From: Prorocentrum cordatum
Lineage: Eukaryota; Sar; Dinophyceae; Prorocentrales; Prorocentraceae
Length of the DNA: 64,000 bases
Direction of reading: 5' to 3'
Assembly (NCBI GenBank): GCA_963575745.1
Contig: CAUYUJ010020762.1
Span: 20,001 to 84,000 of the forward strand
The notes below the pieces were generated by a model, which was not told the origin of the DNA, ran no database searches, and worked only from the letters and a program-made list of their open reading frames with translations. Made by a program: the position numbers and the translations under genes. Below are positions 9,633 through 20,254 of the stretch, piece after piece (the stretch's first letter is position 1; each line of letters begins with the position of its first letter).

Positions 9633-9965
9633 CATTCCTCCTCCTCCTCCTCCTCCTCCTCTTCCTCCACCTTCCCCTCCTCCTACTCTCTCCTCCCTCA
9701 TATCATCCTCCTCCTTCTCCTGAACTCCTCTCATCCCCCTCCTCATGTTACTCTTCCTGTCCCTACACCCATTCCTCCCCATGCTCTCCTTATCCCTCAA
9801 CCACCTCCTCCGCCACATCATCGTCACCATCCGCATCGCCATGACCATCATCAGCATCATGAGTATCATCACCAGTTTGATCAGCATCGACATCACCCTC
9901 AACCATTGCCATCAGCATGCTCATGATCGCAATCGTCAACATCAGCGTGATCCATCGTCATCATT
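9633..9965. repeat. CTC then CAT/CATCA imperfect microsatellites
   Basis: (CTC)n and CCT-rich tract at 9633-9780, then decayed CAT/CATCACC phrases to about 9965. Confidence 0.85.
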
Positions 9966-9969
9966 TCCT

Positions 9970-10298
9970 TATGGGTAGGACGGACTCCTACACATCAACC
10001 GCATGGGGAGCTGTTACTCCTGGACCCAGGGGGCGGTGGACATGGACAGGGAGACACGGGAACCCCAGGGGCTGGGGGCCTCATCTGCCCCTGGGCAGTG
10101 GATACACACGTGTTGAACTGAGGCCTCGGCAGGAAGAGCTTCGATGAGGAGGCAACGGAGTGCCGATACCGCTGCTCCCCAGACCCCTCCAGGGGCCCGG
10201 GATGCGTTCAAGACCAGAAGCTTGGAGCGAAGCCAGCGGTGGAGACGAGGGCCTCCGAGGAGGCCGAACAAAAAGGAGAACGAGGGAAAAGGTAGCAG
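9970..10298. other. no gene seen
   Basis: Unique GC-rich sequence with no convincing coding frame, no tandem repeat, and no match to the other repeat families noted here. Confidence 0.4.
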
Positions 10299-10300
10299 TA

Positions 10301-10476
10301 CAGCCGGGGCCTTGACCTAAGGAACCCTAGATAAGGAACGAGGCCCCTTTTTTTCCACAAGTTAAACTTCGATTTCCTATCGAAAACATCAGGAAAACCT
10401 TGGGCAAGGTGTGGAACAATTAAGGAACGCCGAGTCCCTCCGCAACGAAAAGGTTCCTTCTTCAGGGCCCCGACTG
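10301..10476. mobile_element. Tc1/mariner-type MITE (family E), copy 1, 176 bp
   Basis: The element begins CAGCCGGGGC and ends GCCCCGACTG (10-bp inverted ends with one mismatch) and is flanked on both sides by TA. Inner sub-terminal inverted phrases AAGGAACCCT and AGGTTCCTTC extend the TIR. Body phrases GGAACGAGGCCCC and TTAAACTTCGAT match the copy at 15450-15624. A TA target duplication with CAG...CTG ends is the hallmark of Tc1/mariner insertions. There is no coding capacity, so it would need a transposase supplied in trans. Confidence 0.85.
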
Positions 10477-10478
10477 TA

Positions 10479-10535
10479 GCATTGGGTCGGGCATGTCCTC
10501 CTACAGGCGGATTTGGGGGAAAAATGAAGATAGAC
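10479..10535 (+). repeat. dispersed repeat family F
   Basis: TTGGGTCGGGCATGTCCTCC followed by TACAGGCGGATTTGGGGGAA recurs with few changes at 23250-23301 and, more diverged, at 22074-22115. Short non-coding repeat of unknown origin. Confidence 0.65.
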
Positions 10536-10539
10536 CCTG

Positions 10540-13162
10540 CGTAGATCCCCCAAATGTGCATATCATAAACCTGTCGCTTCTCGCTGAGGAACTCTGTCTG
10601 TGAGCATGTGGGTGTGAGAGCGAGTCGGCGCGGACGACGGCACGACAACGACGACGGCGACAGCGACGACTTCAGTTACTTCAATGGGCCTCTTGCAGGA
10701 GAGATGAGGGAAGCACAAGTGAAAGCGCGAGGGGGCATTGGACCACCCAGAAGGAGAAGACTGAGCGAATCTGCGAATGAACGATCTGAGCGTGAATTAA
10801 ATGAATGTGAATGAACCCGGGCATGGTTGAGAGCGACTGTCAATGAGTCAAGAATAAGGACAGTCTGAGCACCAATGGGTCTGAGAATACGTGAGTCTGA
10901 AAACGAATGAACCCGGGTATGGTTGAGTATGAGCGCAAGTGATTCTAGTAGGTATGAGAAAGTCTGAATACGAATTGGTCTGAGAATGCGTGAATCTGAG
11001 CATGCGTGAGTCCAGGTGAGAGTGAATCTGACTGTGGGTAAGCCTGGGTGTGAGTGAGTATGAGTATGAGTTCAACGGGTACGATTCTAAGTCTGAACGG
11101 GTCTGAATACGAGTGAGTCTGGCCACGAGTGAATCTGAGGATGGGTGGGTCTGAGTGTGAGTGATTATGAGCATGAGTAAGTATGAGGGTGAGTTGGCCT
11201 GGGTAAGAGTATGATGAACACGAAACTGAACCTGAACGAGCCTGGAGGGTCCAAGCGCGAGTGAGTCTGAGTGTGCGCGTGTCTAGGTGTGAATGAGTCT
11301 GCCTATGAATATGATGGGTACGAGTCTGGGCATGAGTGAGCCTGAGCACGAGTGAGTTTGAGCATCATTGACCCTGGGACCTCCGCACAAGCTGGGCCCC
11401 CTGTGGTGCGAAAGCCGGCGCCTCGCCCGAGACATCCTCACAATCTGTTCTGACTGCACACGAGCCCGGCCACCAGAACAGGCAAACCGCTCGAGACGTC
11501 CTCGCAATGTGTGCCCCCAGGGGTGCGAAAATCAGCGCCTCGCCCGAGACATCCTCAGAACATGTTCTGAAAGCAGAGGATGTTGGGAACCAAAACGAGC
11601 AAAACGCCCAAAAACATCCCAACCCTCTGGGCGTGAACGAAGGAGTGAGATACTCCCTGGCGGCCCATGGGGAGCGAAAACAGGCGCCTCGCCCGAAACA
11701 TCTTCAGGCTCTGCTCCGAAAACGGAGGATGTCGGACACCAGAACAGGCACCCCGCTCGAGACATCCCCACAATTCTGGCGCGAGCGGAGGATTGAGATT
11801 TCCCCTGGCGGCTCCCCCTTCGGGGTGCTGGAACCAGCGCATCTCATAGCTGTCATCATCACGAGTTACATCAGTAGTAATCCTAAGCAAAAGGCGGACG
11901 AGGAGGGAAGAGAGTGAGTGAGAGGAGTCGGCGCGGTCGGAATAATTGTTCACTGCGTGGAGCTCCCCATATGTGCTTGTCATACTCCTGTGGTTTCTAG
12001 CTGAAGAACTTTGTCTGTGAACATCTGGGCGTGAGAGCGAGTCGGCGTGGACGACTAGCGCGACAACGACGCGACGGCGACAGCGATGACGTCAGTGAAT
12101 TCAGTGGGCATCTTCCAGGAGAGATGGGGGAAGCACAAGTGGAAGAGCGAGGGGGCATATCAAAAGGGATAATACTGAATTTGTATGAGAATGAATGATC
12201 TGAATGTGCGTGACTCTTAATGTGAATGAACCCGGGTGCGGTTGAGTGTGAGTGCAAGTGAGTCTAAGTATGAGAGTCTTAATACAAGCGGGTCTGAGAA
12301 TGCATAAACCTGAGTATGGGCGAATATGATTGACAGTGACCCTGACTGTGGGTTAATCTGGATATGAGTGGGTGCGAGTATGAATAAAACGAGCACGATT
12401 CTGAGCTTGAATGGGTCTGAGTACGACTGAGTCTGGCCACGAGCGAATATGAGGGTGGATGGGTTTGAATGTGGGTAATTCTGAGCGTGAGCAAGTATGA
12501 GTGTGAGTGCGTCTGAACAGACATCTGATAAGCACAAAACTGGCCATGAGTGGTCTGCGTACGAGTGAGTCTGACTTCGAGTGAGTCAGCGTCTAAGTGG
12601 GAGTGGATCTGAATCTGAGTGTGCGTACATATGGGTGTGAGCGAGTCTGGGTATGATGAGTACGCGTTACAGTACGAGGGGGTCTGGGCACGAGTGAGTT
12701 TGAGCATAAGCGAATCTGGGACATCCTCGCAATCTGGGCCCCTCGGGATGCGAAAGCCAGCGCCTCGCCCGAGACATCCTCAGACCCTGCTCTGGACACC
12801 GACGAGCCTGGCAATATGGGCCCCTTGGGGTGCGAAGGCCAGCGCTTCGCCCGAGATATCCTCAGAATATGCCCCGAAAGATGAGAATGCGGGAACCAAA
12901 ACACGCAAACCGCTCAAGGCATCCCCGCAACTTGGGCGCGAACGGAAGAATGATATACCCCGCCCCCCCCCCCCCTGGGTGTGCGAAAAACAGCACCTCG
13001 CCCGAGACATCCGCAGAATCTGCTCCGAACGCGGAGGATGCTGGAAACCCAAACAGGCAAACCGCTCAAGACGCCCCCGCCAGTTTGACGCGAACGGTAC
13101 TGAAACCAGCGCCTCGCCAGAGACATACTCAGAATCTGCTCCGCCACCACCATCATCACCAG

Positions 13163-13209
<47 letters not shown>

Positions 13210-13211
13210 GT

Positions 13212-13264
<53 letters not shown>

Positions 13265-14220
13265 GCACACCATCATTGCTGCCATCATCACCATATCAGA
13301 ACCTGAATGCAAACCTCATCGCCATCATCACCGACATCACCATCATCACCACCGTCATCAACCTCATTGCTGTCACCAGCACCAGCTGCATCATGATGAT
13401 CAGCAGCATCATCTTCATCATCAGCTTCATCACTGTAATCATATTCATCGACATCATCATCATCGACATATCCATCACCGTTTCGTCATCACCATCATCA
13501 GTCTCATCGTCGACACGTCATAACACAACTAGTGGCCCTATGTGTGACCCTGGGTGGGGAAGAGGAGGAAAGAGGGAGGCGAGGAAGGAGTTGGCGCAGT
13601 CGGAGTAATAAGTATTCACTGCGTGGACCTCCCTATATGTGTACACCAAACTCCTGTCGCTTCTCGCTGAAAAACTCTGTCTGTGAGCATCTGGGTGTGA
13701 GAGCGAGTCGGCGTGGACGACGGGCGCAACAACGACGACGGCGACAGCGAAAACTTCAATGAGCTCAAACGGCATCTTCCAGCGGAGATGGGGGAAGCAC
13801 AAGTGGAAGAGCGAGGGGGGCATTGGACCACCAAGGGGGAGACGACGGAGTGAATATGAGCATGAATGACCTGAGTGTGAGTGAGTCTGAATGTGAATGA
13901 ACCTGGGCAAGTTCGCGTGTGAATGTCAATGTCCAAGTATGAGAGTGTCTGAACACAGGTTGGCCTGAGAATGCGCAAATCTGAATACATATGCGTCTGA
14001 GTGGAAGTGAGTTTGACTGTAGGTAAGTCTGGGTGTGAGTGGGCATGAGTATGAGTATAACGAGTACGAGTCTGAATCTGTGAATGGGTATGAGTACGAT
14101 TGAGTCTGGTTACAAATGAATGTGAGGGTGGGTGGGTCTGAGTGTGAGTGGTTCTGAGTGTGACTGGTTCTGAATGTGTGTGTGTGCCTGAGTATGAGTA
14201 TGGTGCGTACGAAACTGAGT
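10540..14220. repeat. three-copy higher-order repeat of about 1.4-1.7 kb
   Basis: A block with CTCTGTCTGTGAGCATCTGG, GTGTGAGAGCGAGTCGGCG, ACGACGGCGACAGCGA and GGGGGAAGCACAAGTGGAAG occurs at about 10550-10740, 11960-12160 and 13640-13830. Each block is followed by a long degenerate GAGT/GTCTGAGTATGA array (about 10790-11365, 12190-12715, 13850-14215). The first two arrays are followed by 120-155-bp units starting GCGAAAACCAGCGCCTCGCCCGA (11400-11840 and 12730-13140). (CAT)n at 13145-13265 and decayed CAT repeats to 13520 end the second copy. No genes. The plus- and minus-strand frames are Ser/Thr-rich repeat artefacts. Confidence 0.85.
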
Positions 14221-14224
14221 TGGG

Positions 14225-14345
14225 CGCCCGAGTTATCCGGGGTAAGTCGGGTCCGGGGTAAGTCGGGTTTGGATTCCCGAAAAAGGAACCCGAGTTATCC
14301 CTGACCCGAGTTACCCCTGATGATTCGGGGCTCTGACTGAGCATG
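14225..14345. repeat. imperfect hairpin of CGGGTAAGT/ACTCGGG units
   Basis: The left arm at about 14239-14270 holds two copies of GGGGTAAGTCGGGT. The right arm at about 14290-14322 holds ACCCGAGTTATCCC and ACCCGAGTTACCCC, the near reverse complement. About 31 bp pair with roughly five mismatches across a ~17-nt loop. Confidence 0.6.
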
Positions 14346-14382
14346 AGTGGGTCTGCGTACGAGTGCCCGATGCCACCTATCA

Positions 14383-14510
14383 TTGAATTAAACATGTGTT
14401 TAAAATGTGTAAAACATTCTCTAAACATGTTCCAAACAGACCAAACAGTCTTAGACATCCGGAAACTGTCTGGCAGCCGGCTTCCTCTCCATTCATCGAC
14501 TCCTACTACC
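14383..14510 (+). repeat. dispersed repeat family C, copy 1
   Basis: AT-rich segment beginning ATTGAATTAAACATGTG with repeated AAACATGTTT-like phrases and ending GCTTCCTCTCCATT. A related copy at 21577-21720 lies nested in a family B element. The many ACATGT motifs are themselves palindromic. Confidence 0.6.
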
Positions 14511-14633
14511 AAGCCCCACCTCGAGGCAACCCCCTCGCCCCAGACCCATGGCGTCGTGGTATCTTCACAACGCCGACCCCGAGAGGTCTGGCCCCCTTGC
14601 CCCGCACCGACTTCTCACGATGCGCCTTTCTAG

Positions 14634-14860
14634 AGGCCTCCTAGATGGGGTCCGAGTAGATGGGGTCGAAGGATCGCGCCGCATCGCCAATGCATCCCGA
14701 TGCATCGGCGATGCATCGGCGATGCATCGGCGACGTCGGCGATGCATCGGCGACGTCGGCGCGTGGAAACACGGTCTCCGCATCGAGCCGCATCGTCGAT
14801 GCATCGGCGATGCGGCGGGATCCACCGACCACATCTACTCCGACCCCGTCTGGGAGGCCT
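14634..14860. mobile_element. foldback/TIR element (family G), copy 1, about 227 bp
   Basis: The left end AGGCCTCCTAGATGGGGTCC and the right end (reverse complement CCTCCCAGACGGGGTCGGAG) continue as inverted repeats of about 40 bp through GTAGATG, GGTCG and GGATC. The interior is a tandem of the self-complementary unit CGATGCATCG, plus CGACGTCGG, so the whole element can fold on itself. A second copy at 40895-41070 keeps the right end and the same TGCATCGG core. There is no coding capacity. The superfamily is undetermined. Confidence 0.75.
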
Positions 14861-15099
14861 AGAGCCTTTGGTTGACGGCCCCGAGGCCCAGCAAGGGCCC
14901 CTGGAGGTCGAAAATAGCGAAGAACCTCCCGCCGCGCTTGTGTTCCCAACTCGAGGGGGCCTGGGTCTACGAAGCCCCAGTGCTCTGCTTGAGCGCGTCT
15001 CTGTCTTCGCGGTTCAGAAAGGCCGGGGGGGGCATAACGTAACGCCCCCCCCCCAACCCCGCCGCGCGGTTCCGGCGCCACCGCAGCGTCAGCGTCCAC

Positions 15100-15234
15100 G
15101 CGCGCGACGACGACGACGACGAGCGACGAGCGCCGAGCGACGAGCGACGAGCGACAGGCGACGACCGACGAGCAACGACGACGACGACAACGACGACGAC
15201 GACAACGACGACGACGACGTCGACGACGACGACG

Positions 15235-15292
<58 letters not shown>
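15100..15292. repeat. (GAC)n / GACGAGCGA microsatellite
   Basis: GCGACGAGC phrases at 15120-15165 grade into (GAC)n with GTC interruptions to about 15291. It ends about 30 bp beyond the 3' end of the Kelch exon at 15325-15396, so it sits at the 5' end of the following intron. Confidence 0.95.
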
Positions 15293-15324
15293 GCGCGCGC
15301 CGCCGATCGCCCCCGACGAGGCCC

Positions 15325-15396
15325 GCGCCACTCGCCCAGGCCGCCGTTCGCCTCCGGGTCGAAGCGCGCGCAGTGGCGCAGCGGCTCCGCGCCGGC
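15325..15396 (-). CDS. Kelch-repeat protein, exon
   Basis: The minus strand reads AGAEPLRHCARFDPEANG then GLGEWR, matching the outer part of a Kelch blade (small spacer, ...RFDP..., W). It starts right after GGAGGAG with GCC (an AG|GC acceptor). Joined in frame to the preceding exon (17572-17624, ending ...GSDE) it gives a continuous blade YVCGGSGAAPAG-SDE-AGAE-RFDP. The 3' end is unclear. A GA donor after GLG (exon end 15334) or a GG donor after WR (15325) would each join in phase 0 to the exon at 9122. An undetected intermediate exon is also possible. Third positions are almost all G/C. A MITE of family E lies in the intron just upstream (15450-15624). Confidence 0.65.
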
Positions 15397-15449
15397 CTCC
15401 TCCGGCGGAGGGACGGGGCGGACGGACGGGGAGGAGCGAAGAGGATCTA

Positions 15450-15624
15450 CAGTCGGGGCGTTGACCTAAGGAACCCTAAATAAGGAACGAGGCCCCTTTT
15501 TTCCATAAAGTAAACTTCGATGTCCTATAGGAAGCATAAGGGAAACCCGAGGCAAGCTGTGAAACACTTACGGAACGCGGAGCCCCTCCCCAACCAAAGG
15601 GTTCCTTCTTCAGGGCCCCGACTG
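15450..15624. mobile_element. Tc1/mariner-type MITE (family E), copy 2, 175 bp
   Basis: Begins CAGTCGGGGC, ends GCCCCGACTG (perfect 10-bp TIRs; 13 bp when the flanking CTA/TAG is counted) and is flanked by TA on both sides. The sub-terminal inverted AAGGAACCCT is present. The body is about 80-85% like copy 1 by eye. It lies within the Kelch-gene intron, some 55 bp from the acceptor of exon 15325-15396. Confidence 0.88.
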
Positions 15625-15854
15625 TAGGAGGAGGAACCAGGAGGAGGATCGTGGAGGGGGATCGAGGAGGGGGGGGGGTCGAGGACCCTGGGATCCTGGC
15701 GCTGCAACTGTCTCACCCCAGGCGTCCTTCGCCCAATCGAGCCCCGGGACCCTCACAGATCGATCCGGCTCGAAACGTGACGCAGAGAGATGGAGTCTGG
15801 GGCTCTGGCCGCGGTCTTTCTCGATGTTGCAAGTTGTTCGCAACGTCGGATCTC

Positions 15855-15935
15855 AGCGGAGGAGGGGGAGGAGGAGAAGGAGGAGGAGGAGGAGGAGGAG
15901 GAAGAGGAGGAGGAGGAGGAGGAGGAGGAGGTCCC
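15855..15935. repeat. (GAG)n microsatellite
   Basis: (GAG)n with AAG interruptions. Glu- and Arg-rich frames on the plus strand and Leu/Pro/Ser-rich frames on the minus strand are artefacts. Confidence 0.95.
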
Positions 15936-16139
15936 GGGATCGAAGGATCCAGATCTGGGAGGAGGCGGGGAGAGGTCGAGGCCCGGGGCTCCGAGGAGTG
16001 GGAGGGGGGGCGGGGAGGAGCGAGCGGGAGGGGCGCGACGTGGGCACGGGCGCAGAGCCCTAGCTTCCTTCGGGGCGCACGAGGGAAGTGCTGCGGCCCT
16101 CGCCGCGTGTGAGGTCGATTCTGACGTGCGGTCGGTCGG

Positions 16140-16248
16140 GGAGGTCGCATGCGGACGCGGCCTCTGGGGCCTTCGGCGGAGCTCCCTGCGGGGCCACGAA
16201 GCGTGTGAGGGGTGATGGTGATGATGGCGGCGATGATATGGTGACGAC

Positions 16249-16299
<51 letters not shown>

Positions 16300-16340
16300 G
16301 ATGGTGATGGTGATGGTGATGGTGATGGTGATGGTGATGG

Positions 16341-16386
<46 letters not shown>

Positions 16387-16860
16387 GATGATGATGATGT
16401 TACTGATACTGATTATGATGCTGATGATGGTGCTGCTGATGCTGAGGCTAATGCTTATAATAATATGACAATGATAATGGTAATGATGATGGTGATGATG
16501 ATGACGATGATGATGGTGCTGATGATGGTGCTGATGATGATGATGATGATGACGATGACGATGACGATGATGATGCTGATGGCGATGGTGATGGTGATGA
16601 TGATGAGGATGATGATGATGATGATACTGATACTGATTTTGATGCTGATGATGGTGCTGCTGATGCTGATGCTGATGCTGATACTGGTAATGATAATGAC
16701 AATGATAATGGTAATGATGATGGTGATGACGATGACGATGATGATGGTGCTGATGATCATGATGATGATGACATGATGACGATGATGATGATGCTGATGA
16801 TGATGATGATGATGATGGCGATGGTGAAAGTGATGGTGATGGTGATGGTGATGGTGATGG

Positions 16861-16919
<59 letters not shown>

Positions 16920-17000
16920 GGAATAGAGAGGAAGGGGGAATGAAGGAAGGAAGGAAGGAAGACACGCGGGGACCGTATCTTCAAAACGAGGACCCAACAC
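16140..17000 (-). repeat. composite repeat, reversed: family I unit, (ATG)n, family H
   Basis: Read on the minus strand: TTGGGTCCTCGTTTTGAAGA (family H, about 16975-16995), then a long microsatellite of GATGGT, GATGCT and (GAT)n (16210-16920), then one family I unit (ACACGCTTCGTGGCCCC, GGAGCTCCGCCGAAGGCCCC, CGCATGCG; 16145-16210). The same order, family H then low complexity then family I, occurs on the plus strand at 29507-31130 and 36755-37610. Confidence 0.75.
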
Positions 17001-17560
17001 CAGGGAAATAACCTCACCCACAACGCACCAGTGCACTGCTTGAGACACGGAGGGCTCGAGCCCAAAGCCACGACTGGCAAGACTAAAAAAATAAATGCAT
17101 CCACGTGCGAACCATGTCACTGCGGGCCAGCTAAGGATGATCGCGTCTTAGTCAAAGTGGGCTCAAGCTGGAAAAGGTCGGGCGTTCCAGCCTCAATTAC
17201 CAGACTTCCAGACCCGCAGGGGTACGCCTCAAGCATTTTGCCTAGTAGTTCCCAAATCGGCAGCACTCGCGGCCCCCCCAGTTACCGCCCCCCCCCTTGA
17301 ACGCCCTCAGAAATCTAACGGCCCCAACCTGTCAGGTGGGGCAGAAACCCAGAGACACGATGTCGTGATGTTTTCAGTACGCGGTCCCCGGAAGTCTCGA
17401 CCAATTCCCCTGGACCGGTTTGTCATCCTGAGCCGTTTTTTGGCGGTCCCGCGACCCGGCGAGGGCCAATGGAGGCCGAACTTCGCGAAAAACCTATGCC
17501 TTGATCTCTCCAATACGTTGGGTCGCTGTGAGTGGCGCTGGGAGAGCTCGGGGCTCCTCA
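17001..17560. other. unique intronic-type sequence, no gene seen
   Basis: No tandem repeat or convincing frame. The phrases GGAAGTCTCGACCAATTCCC and GCGACCCGGCGAGGGCCAATG look like ordinary unique DNA. It falls within the intron following the Kelch exon 17572-17624. Confidence 0.4.
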
Positions 17561-17571
17561 GCGCCCTCTGC

Positions 17572-17624
17572 CTCGTCGCTGCCCGCGGGGGCGGCGCCGG
17601 AGCCGCCGCAGACGTAGAGGCAGC
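17572..17624 (-). CDS. Kelch-repeat protein, exon
   Basis: The minus strand reads (G)CLYVCGGSGAAPAGSDE, the LYVCGG glycine pair and following loop of a Kelch blade. It starts after CCCAAAGAAG with GC (phase 1 acceptor, AAG|GC) and completes the glycine codon begun by the previous exon (23159-23228, ending ATCGAAG before a GC donor). It ends AGCGACGAG before a GC donor (GCAGAG). Length is 53 bp, keeping the frame into the next exon. The AAG|GC and GAG|GC strings occur at both ends of the flanking introns. Well GC3-biased. Confidence 0.7.
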
Positions 17625-17734
17625 CTTCTTTGGGATGCGGGCGCGGGGCCGCCCCTCCCGCGGAGGGCACCAGCGGAAGAGGGGGGCGGGGCGCGCGAGG
17701 GTGGCAGCGGAAGCGCCTCTGCCTCTCCCTGCCC

Positions 17735-18015
17735 CCCCCCCGCCACCCCCCCCCCTCCCTCTTCCCCCCTCGGGGCGGGGGGGGGAGGAGAGATAGGGAG
17801 GGAGGAGAGATAGGGAGGGAGGGAGGGGAGGGGAGGGCGGGAGGGAGGGCGGGAGAGGGGGGGGGAGGGAGGGCGGGAGGACAAGGGGGAGGGAGGAGGG
17901 AGCGAGGGTGGCGGGAGGGCGGGACGGGGGCAGAGGGAGGGAGGCGAGGGAGGAGAGGGACGAGAGGGGCGGAGGGAGAGAGGGAGGGGCGCGAGGGAGG
18001 GAGGGGGAGGCCAGG
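17735..18015. repeat. G-rich low-complexity tract (GGGAGG)n
   Basis: A strongly strand-asymmetric GGGAGG/GGGAGAGG tract, preceded by C-runs at 17732-17770. It contains many G-runs of three or more and could form G-quadruplexes on the plus strand. The apparent Gly/Arg- and Pro-rich frames are artefacts. Confidence 0.85.
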
Positions 18016-18595
18016 GGGCCGGAGAGCGGTCATGAAGAGAAGAGGCGAGAGGGGGAACAGCGAGGGAACGAGGCAACCAAAGGAGGACGACAGCCCCACT
18101 CGAGGCCAGCGGCATGGAAGCCCCCCAAGACGAGAAAATCAGATCACCGAGTTTTGCGTCGGGGAGTCGGATCGAAACGAAAAAGTGCGTCGAGTCGGGC
18201 TGCCTCGGCACGGAGTCGGAATCATATGAAATCGGCAGCGCCACAGCTCCAAAAATGAACATCGGGCCGCGTCAGCTCGGACTTCCCAGCCCCTCCCAAG
18301 CCACCCTTTTCCAATCCCTGGAGAAGAGCACGATGACGAAGAAACAACGATGCGGGGCTCGGCAACGGCTGGAAAGGTGCCACCACACTGGCACGCATGC
18401 CAGCTGAGCTCCAAACGAGATAGGGGTCGACCAAGAAAAACAATAGGAGGGGACGAAGAGCAAGAGGAAGAAACCTCCCCCCATCCCTCTCATCCTTACT
18501 CTCCCCCTTAGACCTTACGTTCCCCTCTCGCACTTCGACCAGGAAGGGGCGATGAGGAGGCCCTCCAGACTCCGTCTCACGCTCCATCATCACCC
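18016..18595. other. no gene seen
   Basis: Mixed unique sequence with no tandem structure and no sustained coding bias on either strand. Confidence 0.35.
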
Positions 18596-18599
18596 CCCC

Positions 18600-19938
18600 A
18601 ACTCCCTCTGGCCTGCTGGCCTGAAGGTCGGCTTCACGACTCTGGTTATGCTTCTAACGGTCAATGCCCGCGTTGTGCAGATGAGAAGGAGGATATGAAG
18701 CACCGATGTTGGAAGTGTCCTAGTAATGGCTGTATGCAGAATACCGCCGTATTAACTACGTCTCATCTCTGTGCACGCGCTGATGCTGCTTCTCCCGACT
18801 CTGCCCTGTGGTCTCGTGGGCTCCCGCCCTCGGCCAGTACTTGGGAGATCGTTCCTCCACCCGTCACGCAAGTCTGGTCTTGGGGACTGTTCGGAGCGCA
18901 GCAGGTTATTCAAGGAGGGCAGTGGGGTTTAGATGGATCAGGAGGGAAGCATGCTCTGGATGAACGCTTAAGGAGGTGTGGATGGGCCATATGTAGGCTT
19001 GGTGAACCACAGGAAGGGCAAAAATGTTTGAGCGCTGTTTGTTGCGGGTCTCTTCCGACTCCTGAGCAATCCAGTCCGAGGGCCGAGTTGTTCGCTTTCC
19101 TGGTCGTCTTGAACCACACTGTTGGAGATATTGTGTGTTATACTGATTACCTGCCCTTGTGCCGCGCGATGTCCAAGTCGCGGGCTCATGTTTCCCAGCA
19201 TTCGCCTATGCTCGATCTGTGGGTCTTGATCTGGGCCGCGATCGATCGACGGGGCCCTGGCGAGATCACTGTCTTGTGGACCAAGTCCCACCCTTCTCCT
19301 GAGATGCAGGAGAAATTCGCCATCGGGTCTGATGAGTTTTTCTTGAATTGGTGTGCCGATTCTTTGCAGGATGGGCTGCGGATGCAGCTGCCGTCCCCGA
19401 GGATGTAGTCAGATCTGTGCAGGAGTGTGATGACCTCACCCACTCCATTTTGTGTGGACTTCTCGCCACCAACATGGAGGTGGCCACTTCCTGCAGGCGC
19501 CTGGCCGCCCAGCGGGTGGGCCGCGCGGTGCCCAGGCCCCGCGCCCTCTCCTCTTGTGGCACCCGCCAACTTCGCCTTCTCCAGGCGGGGCATATGTGCA
19601 GGAAGAGGGGAGAGAATTTGATCTGTCAGATGTGCAGGCGCAGGTTTCCTTTGAGGGGTCTCTTGAGGCGCTTCCTCCCTGGGCCTTGCAGTGGTCCGAG
19701 AGCCCTTGCCCGTGAGACCCCCCTGATGCATCCCTTGTTCCCGCGAGTGCATAGCTCTCACAGGTTGAACGTAATTCGCGGTGTGCTGTATTGTACCCAA
19801 TGTGGTAGCCACGGCGTTGAGAATTCCGTGAATCTGAGCAGGCAATGCCCGCCCTCCCCCTCCAAGTCGGGGAAGGAAGTGCTCAGTCGACTGTCCAGGG
19901 GCCTCCCGCCCAAGAGTGGGGTCCCCTGGCCCAAGTGA
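18600..19938 (+). pseudogene. 3' part of a LINE: zinc knuckle, RNase H and C-terminal zinc finger
   Basis: The frame through 18695-19408 begins with a zinc motif (CPRCADEKEDMKHRCWKCP) as found after the reverse transcriptase in dinoflagellate LINEs. It then carries an RNase H domain with GLDGSGG (first Asp), SSPRAELFAF (Glu), VCYTDYLPL (Asp), LWTKSHP (His) and NWCADS (the final N-x-x-A-D). Just after NWCADS the sequence continues one frame over (19348-19938: FAGWAADAAAVPEDVV, then ENLICQMCRRRF and VLYCTQCGSHG, Cys-pair zinc fingers typical of the LINE C-terminus), so a single frameshift near 19360 breaks it. No reverse transcriptase is seen upstream, so it is 5'-truncated. It lies antisense inside the largest Kelch-gene intron after exon 23159-23228. 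Confidence 0.75.
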
Positions 19939-20029
19939 TGAGGTGAATCGTGCCCTGGCTAGACCAGGTCTCCACGCGTGCCCAACCCAACCCAACCCCC
20001 AACTCCCTCTCACCCTCACCCCTCATCCC

Positions 20030-20040
20030 CTCACTCTCTC

Positions 20041-20075
<35 letters not shown>

Positions 20076-20078
20076 TTC
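20030..20078. repeat. (TC)n microsatellite
   Basis: About 20 TC dinucleotides with one CG interruption. Confidence 0.95.
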
Positions 20079-20254
20079 CTCGGGGATAAAGAGCACGGTC
20101 AAGCCACAACCATCAGCATCGTGATTCAGGAACGAAGCCCCTTCTTGTCCTCAAGAGCGCTTGGATGCACGAAGAACTTTGGAGGAACGCAAAACCAGAC
20201 GGGCAGATCGGGCGGGTAGATCCCAACGGGCGGGTCGGGAAGGCGGGCCCAGGC

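Noticed and set aside
17494-18262. Pro/Ser-rich minus-strand frames over the G-rich tract
   Set aside because: The G-rich repeat is open by composition. Only 17572-17624 shows the Kelch motif.
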